In this document: positions 25,850 through 33,152 of the stretch, piece by piece | How positions within the stretch are numbered: the first letter of the stretch is position 1 | How the letters are laid out: each line of letters opens with the position of its first letter | NCBI GenBank assembly: GCA_012513915.1 | Contig: JAAZBG010000175.1 | Coordinates: 1-34,767, forward strand | Reading direction: 5' to 3' | Length of the DNA stretch: 34,767 nt | Source of the DNA: Fibrobacter sp. | GTDB lineage: Bacteria; Fibrobacterota; Chitinivibrionia; Chitinivibrionales; Chitinispirillaceae | Notes under the pieces: generated by a model | The model's database searches: none | Seen by the model: only the letters and a program-made list of their open reading frames with translations | Told to the model about the DNA's origin: nothing | Position numbers and translations under genes: made by a program

Positions 25850-28426
25850 TTACTGTGCGAACTTAAGTGATGCAATGCGCAACAGACTGTTGCCCGGTTT
25901 TCCTACTACTTTCACATAGACATCATGTGTACCTGTAGCATTCATCCTGCCTGAAAACTTTTTCCACTTCTCCCAATCCCCCGTATCATCAATACGGAAT
26001 GGACCGAAGTGCGGACCGTGTGCCAGAGGATCAAGCCAGATTTCCACATATCCGCCACCAACACTCGATGCCTCGATCTGCACCGATCTGGTGACCGTTC
26101 CGCCGCTGCCAAGATCAACACTGCCATACATTGCCCAATCACCATTTTCCAGTTCTCCCAGCACATCACCTTTGCTTTCACTGGCAACGACAACTGTCCC
26201 TGACTGCTGGTCAGTAGCAATAGCCGGGATTTCGGTGAAACCATCACGATAGGTAAATTGGTCGAAATCTGCGTTTTTGCCACTTGCGAACAATCCTGCC
26301 TGATTACCGACCCAGGCATTACTCATACCATAATTATTATCAAGCAGCCAGATATCGATCGGCTCACCAATCTGATGCCAATGGTGAGAGCGATCGGTTC
26401 TATACCAGCCAGTCGCCACATGGTTATTGCGATCCAGTTTCAACCATACTGTTTTCCCCTTTGGAGCCGGAACAGTGTAACTGATAACTTCCGGCTCTGC
26501 AAGTTCAGTATAACTTCCACTGCCGCCAGTCGCCACAGGTGTCCGAACCCTGAATGCAAAACGGATTACATCATTACCATTCTCCAAAGTACGGGCAACA
26601 GATACATCAAAGTGGCCCACAAGATGTCCTTCACCTTCAATCCATGTTGGGCCGCTTAGAAGCTGTTCATCATCATAATAGCCATTACGTACGCAAATAC
26701 CTGCAGCATCTCCTTCATCAGTTGGAACAAAATCCACTTTTGTCACTGAAGCCGTTGCGCGTAGTGCCTCTTTCTGCAACAACCATGCTGTAGCAGTATC
26801 CGGTTTGATACGAAGCCATCCAGGACGATCGGTAACAGAAAATTTTTCGATATTCCGTCCATAAGTAGTCCAGGCAAGATTAAGTACTGGTTTTGAAAAA
26901 CCATCACTTACAGGAATAAGGAAAGGCGCACGACTCTGATCAAGTGCCGGTGCAGGGAGATTCTTTGTCGCACTAGTGAACCGTGGAACCGGAATACTCC
27001 GTCCCTCTACAGTGCTATCCACCCAGATGACCTGATGAAGCAAGCCCTCACGTGCCAATCCCATCCACTCACCGTGCTGTTCCGGAGTACTTAGATTATT
27101 AGTACAGTCGTAAGAGTGTGCAAATACCCACCAGGATCCATCAGCAATCTGAAACGGAGCAGTTGGATGCTGTGTTCCATTGTATGGATCTCCAGGTCCC
27201 ATAAGATACCCGAGCCAGCTCCAGTTCTGCGGATTTCCATCAAGCACTTTTGATGCCCATGCGCTCATCTCTCCGGTGCATGCTGTATGTGTCTGGACAA
27301 AATAGTAATACCACTCACCGCGTTTCATCATCGTCGGCCCTTCAGCCCAATGTCCCCAGTCAGCATCTGTCAACGAACCGCCACCACCCTTTTCTTTGTC
27401 AAAGTTGACAAAATCGAGATTAATCATCGATTCGGGGATCAATTGACCGGTAACTGAATCAATCGCGATAAGACGGTTCATACCGAAATCCTTAACGGCT
27501 GTATCGCCAGCCCACTTCCCGAGTCCGTTCTTTGTTACCATGTAGGTTGTACCATCAGAATCGATAAATACAGAGTTGTCCGAGCCGGTTCCGCGATCAA
27601 AAAATGTTACTCCGTCATCAGGAGAAACCGGAACGCTTGTCACCTTGACCGGTGCTGACCAGGGTCCTTTGAGTTTCTCTGCCTCTATAAACCATTGTGT
27701 TGCGTTGATTGCGAAATATAGCCGGTAGCAGCGGGGTGTCTTAACAATAAAAGCACCCCAGGTACCCTGACCAGGTCCGAGCTGTCCATCAAGTGCCGGC
27801 TCAGAAGCATCAATCGCGCGTCCGAAACGTTCCCAGTGAAGCAGGTCGGTGGAACGAAGAATCTCAAGCGCCGGAAACATAGCAAAGCTCGAACTTACGA
27901 TATAAAAATCGCCCCCTTCACTATAAATATTCATATCAGGGTGATCTCCGGGAAGTACCGGGTTATCATAGGTTGATGCCGGACCATGCGGCCAGCGAGC
28001 CTGCGTGAAAAGTGCCGTGATACTCCTGTTTTGGTCCATGATAATAGACAGACTGTTATCATGCCCTTCACGGGCATGAGGTCCATTCTTTACACCATGC
28101 AGATCTCCTGACCACCCTTTGGACAACGAACCATGTTTGGGTTTCGCGGTTACACTAACCCTGGTTCCCTTCCTGAACTTGTACACACCGGGAGGCGGGA
28201 ATGTGTTCCCGTTTCCAACTGCGTCAATAGTCAGCGAACACATCGCATGTTTTCCCTTATGGGTAACATGACTGATCGGATCCTTTTTAAGTATGTCATG
28301 CGGTTTAAGTACTGCATGCGACTTATGTGTGTCATGTGGCAATGCGGCTATACATTGCGGCACGACCATGGACAGAAATACCGTATGCATAAGAATGCTA
28401 CGGCATGGCGATGATGTTTTTACCAT
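25850..28426 (-). CDS. secreted GH43 glycosidase with His-rich linker, B-repeat and C-terminal CBM6-like module
   Basis: An 858-residue exported enzyme. A signal peptide ends near CIA/A (27-28). Residues 29-61 form a His/Lys-rich linker with seven His. A single InlB-type 'bacterial repeat' (about 63-141, LTIDAVGNG... to ITALF) precedes the GH43 five-bladed propeller (about 152-520). The general base is D164 in HPDMN, the modulating acid probably D283 in SDNSVF, and the general acid E362 in WAEGP. A GH43 C-terminal beta-sandwich (about 525-735) and a CBM6-like module (about 740-858) complete it. The family covers beta-xylosidases and alpha-arabinofuranosidases, so hemicellulose side chains or xylan oligomers are the likely substrates. 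ATG 28426 follows a strong purine-rich ribosome site (GGGGGGAGAGG). A good promoter lies at 28517-28545. Confidence 0.9.
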   Translation of the reverse strand: MVKTSSPCRSILMHTVFLSMVVPQCIAALPHDTHKSHAVLKPHDILKKDPISHVTHKGKHAMCSLTIDAVGNGNTFPPPGVYKFRKGTRVSVTAKPKHGSLSKGWSGDLHGVKNGPHAREGHDNSLSIIMDQNRSITALFTQARWPHGPASTYDNPVLPGDHPDMNIYSEGGDFYIVSSSFAMFPALEILRSTDLLHWERFGRAIDASEPALDGQLGPGQGTWGAFIVKTPRCYRLYFAINATQWFIEAEKLKGPWSAPVKVTSVPVSPDDGVTFFDRGTGSDNSVFIDSDGTTYMVTKNGLGKWAGDTAVKDFGMNRLIAIDSVTGQLIPESMINLDFVNFDKEKGGGGSLTDADWGHWAEGPTMMKRGEWYYYFVQTHTACTGEMSAWASKVLDGNPQNWSWLGYLMGPGDPYNGTQHPTAPFQIADGSWWVFAHSYDCTNNLSTPEQHGEWMGLAREGLLHQVIWVDSTVEGRSIPVPRFTSATKNLPAPALDQSRAPFLIPVSDGFSKPVLNLAWTTYGRNIEKFSVTDRPGWLRIKPDTATAWLLQKEALRATASVTKVDFVPTDEGDAAGICVRNGYYDDEQLLSGPTWIEGEGHLVGHFDVSVARTLENGNDVIRFAFRVRTPVATGGSGSYTELAEPEVISYTVPAPKGKTVWLKLDRNNHVATGWYRTDRSHHWHQIGEPIDIWLLDNNYGMSNAWVGNQAGLFASGKNADFDQFTYRDGFTEIPAIATDQQSGTVVVASESKGDVLGELENGDWAMYGSVDLGSGGTVTRSVQIEASSVGGGYVEIWLDPLAHGPHFGPFRIDDTGDWEKWKKFSGRMNATGTHDVYVKVVGKPGNSLLRIASLKFAQ

Positions 28427-28516
28427 CCTCTCCCCCCTTATTAACTTTTAGGTAATTTAGTATTTACTGAGAAGCATTTTACTTATAGGTAATATGCTCT
28501 TTTTGCCTGTACGCTT

Positions 28517-28545
28517 AATATAGTCTTTTTATAAGCTTTTTTCAA
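28517..28545 (-). promoter_or_regulatory. sigma-70-type promoter of the GH43 gene
   Basis: On the minus strand TTGAAA (28540-28545), a 17-base spacer and TATATT (28517-28522) form a near-consensus pair about 90 bases before the GH43 start. Confidence 0.55.
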
Positions 28546-28952
28546 CTAGAACATCAATTTTTTGTGGACATTTAAAGCATATTGCTTTTTACTAATTGGC
28601 AAATATGTATTTACTGTTTGATATTTTACTGAGTGGAATTATGGAATTTACCGAAAGAAACATATCCTGTACCGGCTTCCCTATTTACTGAAAGATGTTT
28701 TAACAGCAGACCATCTGATGATACTACTTATTTGTCAGATGTTGACCTGTTATTTACAACATTCACTTAATGCGATGCGCTTTTTGCCAACATTTGTTTA
28801 GAATTATATGTTTTATTGAAGACTTTTGTGAAATAGTATAGATGTAATCTGGCGTTTGCCTCCATACCTATAAATTAAATGTAAGGACAATCCGACATTA
28901 CATTGCAGGTACACGATACTGGAAACTGCTTAAGATTCGTTTTATAAGCCTC
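28546..28952. other. AT-rich divergent intergenic region
   Basis: No gene is visible in this stretch. The 9-mer TATTTACTG occurs at 28608 and 28682 here and once more at 28461, in the GH43 leader. The spacings (147 and 74 bases) are irregular, so a regulator site is possible but weakly supported. Confidence 0.3.
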
Positions 28953-28981
28953 TTCACATTTATTACGCATCATTGTATAAT
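28953..28981 (+). promoter_or_regulatory. sigma-70-type promoter of the AhpD-like/diguanylate cyclase operon
   Basis: TTCACA (28953-28958), a spacer of exactly 17 bases and a perfect TATAAT (28976-28981) lie 49 bases before the ATG at 29031. Confidence 0.65.
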
Positions 28982-29030
28982 AATCAGATGGTTATTATAT
29001 GATATTTAACCTGAATCTAAAGGATTGTAT

Positions 29031-29591
29031 ATGCAACGTTATACCCTGACCGATTATGAGAGTGCATCTGATGAAACAAAAGCTGTTTACGAAGATTATA
29101 TGCGAACAACCGGAGCGACAACGGTCCCCATCTGGCTCAAAAGCCTTGGACACAGCAGCTCACTGACACGTGCTTACTGGGAAAGAGCAAAGGGGACACT
29201 ATTCGGGGGCAACCTGCCTCTACCGCTAAAAGAGATGATAGTTTTTGTTGTTTCTGCGAAGAACGGGGCACGTTACTGTTCTGCATGTCATGCCCAGAGT
29301 GTACTCAAACTTGATAAAGCATTCACCATTGACGACCTCAGATCAGCAGTTAAATCAAATGCCGATTTCCAAATGCCCCCATACTATAAAAGCGTTGTAA
29401 ATTTTGCCAATAAAGTTGCTGACAATGCAAACTGTATCGAAGATGAAGATTTTCAGGAACTTATGGACGAAGGTTTCAGCAAAGAGGAGATCTGCGAGAT
29501 TATTGCGGTCATTGATCTGGCAACGATGTTCAATGTTTATACAAGCACGCTTCGTCTCGATCTTGATCCAAGTTACGAAGCAATACTCTAA
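29031..29591 (+). CDS. AhpD-like / carboxymuconolactone decarboxylase family protein
   Basis: A 186-residue helical protein of the AhpD/CMD fold, which usually acts as a thiol-dependent peroxidase partner. The active-site helix reads NGARYCSACHAQS, with C83, C86 and H87. In AhpD-type proteins this segment is normally C-x2-C-x3-H. Aligning on the Tyr-Cys and His, the usual first Cys is Ala here and a new Cys sits directly before the His, so the redox pair is shifted. The start is ATG 29031, six bases after AAAGGA; a TTG two codons earlier would overlap the spacing. A diguanylate cyclase gene follows after 19 bases, indicating a common transcript. Confidence 0.75.
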   Translation: MQRYTLTDYESASDETKAVYEDYMRTTGATTVPIWLKSLGHSSSLTRAYWERAKGTLFGGNLPLPLKEMIVFVVSAKNGARYCSACHAQSVLKLDKAFTIDDLRSAVKSNADFQMPPYYKSVVNFANKVADNANCIEDEDFQELMDEGFSKEEICEIIAVIDLATMFNVYTSTLRLDLDPSYEAIL

Positions 29592-29610
29592 TTAAAGATA
29601 TGCAAAGAAT

Positions 29611-30654
29611 ATGATCAATGGCACTCAATGGAATGAACTTACTGCACAGCAACTGGTACGGTATGAAGCATTGTTTAAATTACTTGATGAGATACAATCT
29701 TTAGAAGATATCAATCTCATCTGTAAGTTAATTGCATCCCGGTGGAAATACTTCGCAAATGTTACACGATGGCGACTTGTTCTTCTTAAAGAACAGGGCT
29801 TTCTGACTGTTGATGGGCTTCGTGGTGAAGCAGCAATAACAGAGTGTTCCGAATTGTCTCCTTGGGATTTACATTTCTACCAACTGCAATACCCCCGCCT
29901 CATTCGCAGGGATGAACCATTTGATGGCCCCGAAATTCCTGAAATTTTCAACGGGAAAGAAATCATTGAAATTCAGGTACTTCCATTTGTCCGGATGAAT
30001 ACCTGCATGGGATTACTCAGTGTTGCGGCGCGCCATGAACCATTCACTGATATTGATAATAAATTTATCAGAATTTTTGGTAATTATTTTGCTAACCGAA
30101 TTGCGGAAATTCTTTTTCGCAGACAAGCAACCGATGCACTGATGAAAAAGGCGACTACCGACTCTCTGACTGGCCTTCTCAACCGGGGTCAAATTATTGA
30201 GAAGCTTGGAAATCAGATTGCATTTGCACGACGTTCAAATGAACCATTAAGTATTGCCCTGGCGGATATTGACCATTTCAAAAATATTAATGATACTTAC
30301 GGACATCTTGCTGGTGATGAAGTTTTGCGAGAAATTTCCCGACGACTTCAATTACAGACACGCTCATCCGATTTTGTCGGACGGTATGGTGGTGAAGAAT
30401 TTCTTTTTGTGTTCTTCCCTTGCAATGAGGAGATTGTTCTAAAAGCGACAGAACGAATCCGCTCCCATGTGGCACAAACTCCCGTTAGAGTCGAAAAACC
30501 AGACCCACTTGATATTAACGTTACAATCAGTATAGGCACATCAAGTCTGGAACCAGGTTCAGAGATCACCGCAGAAGCACTTCTTGCACGCGCAGACCGG
30601 GCTCTTTACCGTTCAAAAAACAATGGACGGAATTGTATTAACTCTGAGAACTAA
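29611..30654 (+). CDS. GAF-GGDEF diguanylate cyclase
   Basis: A 347-residue signalling enzyme that makes c-di-GMP from two GTP. Residues about 25-170 form a GAF-like sensor domain without membrane segments, so the protein is cytoplasmic. The cyclase domain starts at TDSLTGLLNR (183-192), has DIDHFKNINDTYGH (219-232), and its active-site loop is GGEEF (260-264). RSSD (251-254) lies five residues before it and is the inhibitory I-site, so product feedback is expected. The C-terminal ADRALYRSKNNGRN is intact. The ATG has only a weak ribosome site (AAAGA), and the gene lies 19 bases after the AhpD-like gene, so coupling of redox state to c-di-GMP is a fair guess. Its tail differs clearly from the orphan GGDEF tails at 14367 and 18775. 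Confidence 0.92.
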   Translation: MINGTQWNELTAQQLVRYEALFKLLDEIQSLEDINLICKLIASRWKYFANVTRWRLVLLKEQGFLTVDGLRGEAAITECSELSPWDLHFYQLQYPRLIRRDEPFDGPEIPEIFNGKEIIEIQVLPFVRMNTCMGLLSVAARHEPFTDIDNKFIRIFGNYFANRIAEILFRRQATDALMKKATTDSLTGLLNRGQIIEKLGNQIAFARRSNEPLSIALADIDHFKNINDTYGHLAGDEVLREISRRLQLQTRSSDFVGRYGGEEFLFVFFPCNEEIVLKATERIRSHVAQTPVRVEKPDPLDINVTISIGTSSLEPGSEITAEALLARADRALYRSKNNGRNCINSEN

Positions 30655-30857
30655 ACAGTATCGTTTTTCTTCCCCTGACTGCAACATCCCGAAACTTTAA
30701 AGAGAATTTTGTTACTGCTATTTTATGTAGACTTATACTACTATTTCACGATCCTGATATGTTAAAAATTATGGTGTTTTCAGGTTTAACAAAACATATA
30801 TTCACAAGGAATTGATGACCTTTTTTTAAATCAGGGTTCATTACGAGGCATATCTGG

Positions 30858-30886
30858 TTGACACCTTAATTGGAGCACGTTTTAAT
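30858..30886 (+). promoter_or_regulatory. distal promoter candidate for the acyltransferase-NRPS operon
   Basis: A perfect TTGACA (30858-30863), a 17-base spacer and TTTAAT (30881-30886) lie about 270 bases before the acyltransferase start. No small gene or terminator was seen in the leader that would result. The remainder of 30655-31158 is AT-rich with no gene that I can support. Confidence 0.45.
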
Positions 30887-31104
30887 AACTAACATTTTTA
30901 TTTTGACCCGATAAGAAATTGTGACAGTGTGCTGAATTAGAGCATACTTATACAGTATTAACGTTAAGCGTTTGAGTATCGTTACTACGATTGACTATGT
31001 TTGCTCACTTGTTATTTTTAAAGAAAATTTCTAATCGACAATTGTTTTTCCGTGACTCCTGTAAATAAACAAATACTTTACACAAAATTATAAACCGAAT
31101 TTAT

Positions 31105-31134
31105 TTGAAAGATAACTAAAGGTAGCGTTATTAT
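31105..31134 (+). promoter_or_regulatory. proximal promoter candidate for the acyltransferase-NRPS operon
   Basis: TTGAAA (31105-31110), an 18-base spacer and TATTAT (31129-31134) end 24 bases before the TTG start at 31159, giving a short leader that still holds the AGGT ribosome site. Confidence 0.4.
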
Positions 31135-31158
31135 TGATTTTTCAGATTAGGTAAACAC

Positions 31159-33117
31159 TTGAAATATCGTCCTGAAATTGATGGCCTCAGAGCTTTAGCG
31201 ATTGTTCCCGTTATCCTTTTCCACATGGGTTTTTTAACTATACCTGGTGGATTTCTTGGTGTTGACGTTTTTTTTGTTATATCAGGTTACCTTATAACAA
31301 CACTTATCACTAATGATCTTGATTCAAATCAGTTCTCCTTTAAAGGTTTCTGGCTGCGTCGCATCAGAAGAATTACTCCCGCACTATTCACAATGTGTAT
31401 TGTAACACTACTAATAGCGATAGAGCTCTCTTTTCGTAGTTCCATCCCATGCATCGGTAAGGATTCAATTACAGCGGCATTATCATTTGCGAATTTACAT
31501 TTTATGTTGAATGTGGGCAATTATTGGGGAAACGCGGCAGAATCCTCTCCGTTCCTTCACACCTGGTCACTCTCAGTGGAAGAACAATTTTATCTATTCT
31601 TTCCTGTAATCATGTTTATTCTTTGGAAAATGAAAATAAACCGTTTAAAATTTTTACTATTTTCAGTGTGTGTAAGCGCTGCTATCTTTGTAATTCTCTT
31701 TAAAATCAAACCAACATTCTGTTTTTACATGCTTTCATCAAGAGGATGGCAGTTGGGTACAGGTGCTCTTGCAGCAATTATTTTACAAAAATACAGGGAT
31801 ACTGTTTTTTTAAAAGATCAACGATGGTCTGGTATAATTGGACTATTGCTCATTGTAATAGCCTATTTCATTGCGGAAGGTAATAGCGGACTTCGTTATG
31901 TACCAATGGTTGCATTGGGTACATTTCTGATCATTTTAAACACCAATCTAAAATCTGGTATCAACAAGACGCTATCATATTCTCCATTGGTATTTATTGG
32001 CAAAATTTCATACTCTTTATACTTATGGCACTGGCCGGCAATTGTTTTAACACGGGATTACAATAGTGTGTACCCCAAACATTTTATCATTGGTGCACTG
32101 GTAATAGTAACGTTCACAACTGCGGTATTGTCCTATTACTTTATTGAAAAAACAACACGGCGCTATAAATATACACCCTATATATCAGCCGTGCTCCTTG
32201 TGATTCTATTATGCCTTGGCTTTATTTTAAAAAATTATGATTTCCCGATGTATGATGTATCCAATTATGAACAAGTAAAATATTATGGATTTTGTTATGA
32301 TCTCCGGCCGGATCTTTCAAATCAGCCACATTCTCTTATAGCCATTCGAAATAATACGTTTACACCATCAAGAGATACTATGTACTGTCAAGCATTTCGC
32401 ACAACAGGAATTCAGGCTGGTATTAAAGGAGCAAAGACCAGAATTCTGGTATTGGGTGATTCTCATGCTGCAATGTGGGGAAAAACAATAGATGATATAG
32501 CAACAGAGAAAAATTTTGACGTGGTTTTTATGACTGCATTTGCAAATTCACCATTTTTTGATATACCTGTAAAAAAAGTACTATGTAAACCCTATGGGTT
32601 CAACTGTGATGAATTCTATGAATTTCAAAACAACATTCTTGACAAGATTACAAACTGGAATCCGGATTTAATAATTATATCCTGGCGCTGGGACTACTAT
32701 CAGAAAAGTGCTACATTATGCAAGTTTGAGAAACTGATTGGTTTTACTGATTCCCTAAAAGTAAATACATTATTAATTGAACAGCCACCGCTTTTACCAT
32801 ACGGGGATAATAATTCAGCGCAATATCTGTCTTTTCTTAGTGTAAATCCTCAAAGGCAATATCTTTATCCGATAAAAACATCTTTTTTTGAATCGTTCGG
32901 GTCTGCAATAGATTCAATAAGTAAAAAAGTTCCAACTCTTACTATATTCAAACTTCGGGAAAAAATGTTAAACGATGGCAAATGTAAAGTGTTGGATGGA
33001 AAGGATATTTTATATTTCGATGATGATCATTTAAGTTATCAATGTACAAATAGATTTAAAGATGAATTATCAACTGAGATTTGCCGGATTATTGAAGATA
33101 GACGTACATTTGAATAG
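31159..33117 (+). CDS. OafA/YrhL-type membrane acyltransferase with C-terminal SGNH domain
   Basis: A 652-residue protein in two parts. Residues 1-360 are an acyltransferase-3 membrane domain of about ten helices. It opens with YRPEIDGLRALAIVPVILFH (H22 likely catalytic), then GGFLGVDVFFVISGYLIT and the Arg-rich WLRRIRRITPAL, with FLHTWSLSVEEQFYL (132-146) as the next family block. Residues about 425-640 are an SGNH esterase-like domain with GDSH (433-436, Ser435) and a closing D621-x2-H624 pair. OafA-like fusions of this kind move acetyl or other acyl groups across the membrane onto O-antigen, peptidoglycan or secreted small molecules. The start is TTG with AGGT seven bases upstream. An adenylation gene follows after 35 bases on the same strand, so the acceptor may be a peptide product or a cell-surface glycan. 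Confidence 0.88.
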   Translation: MKYRPEIDGLRALAIVPVILFHMGFLTIPGGFLGVDVFFVISGYLITTLITNDLDSNQFSFKGFWLRRIRRITPALFTMCIVTLLIAIELSFRSSIPCIGKDSITAALSFANLHFMLNVGNYWGNAAESSPFLHTWSLSVEEQFYLFFPVIMFILWKMKINRLKFLLFSVCVSAAIFVILFKIKPTFCFYMLSSRGWQLGTGALAAIILQKYRDTVFLKDQRWSGIIGLLLIVIAYFIAEGNSGLRYVPMVALGTFLIILNTNLKSGINKTLSYSPLVFIGKISYSLYLWHWPAIVLTRDYNSVYPKHFIIGALVIVTFTTAVLSYYFIEKTTRRYKYTPYISAVLLVILLCLGFILKNYDFPMYDVSNYEQVKYYGFCYDLRPDLSNQPHSLIAIRNNTFTPSRDTMYCQAFRTTGIQAGIKGAKTRILVLGDSHAAMWGKTIDDIATEKNFDVVFMTAFANSPFFDIPVKKVLCKPYGFNCDEFYEFQNNILDKITNWNPDLIIISWRWDYYQKSATLCKFEKLIGFTDSLKVNTLLIEQPPLLPYGDNNSAQYLSFLSVNPQRQYLYPIKTSFFESFGSAIDSISKKVPTLTIFKLREKMLNDGKCKVLDGKDILYFDDDHLSYQCTNRFKDELSTEICRIIEDRRTFE

Positions 33118-33152
33118 TAATTATACGTTATCGTTATATGGAAGGTTTGCAT

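Noticed and set aside
29270..29300. CxxCH heme-binding motif in the AhpD-like protein
   Set aside because: The CSACH string matches the pattern, but the protein has no signal peptide and the rest follows the AhpD/CMD fold, so a c-type heme is unlikely.
29611..30654. The intact diguanylate cyclase as the source of the two orphan GGDEF tails
   Set aside because: Its tail (ADRALYRSKNNGRNCINSEN) differs from the tails (RADKALYEAKSKGRNRVELAA, shown here as 21 residues split by family pattern: RADKALYEAK, SKGRNRVELAA), which agree closely with each other, so the source was another cyclase gene.
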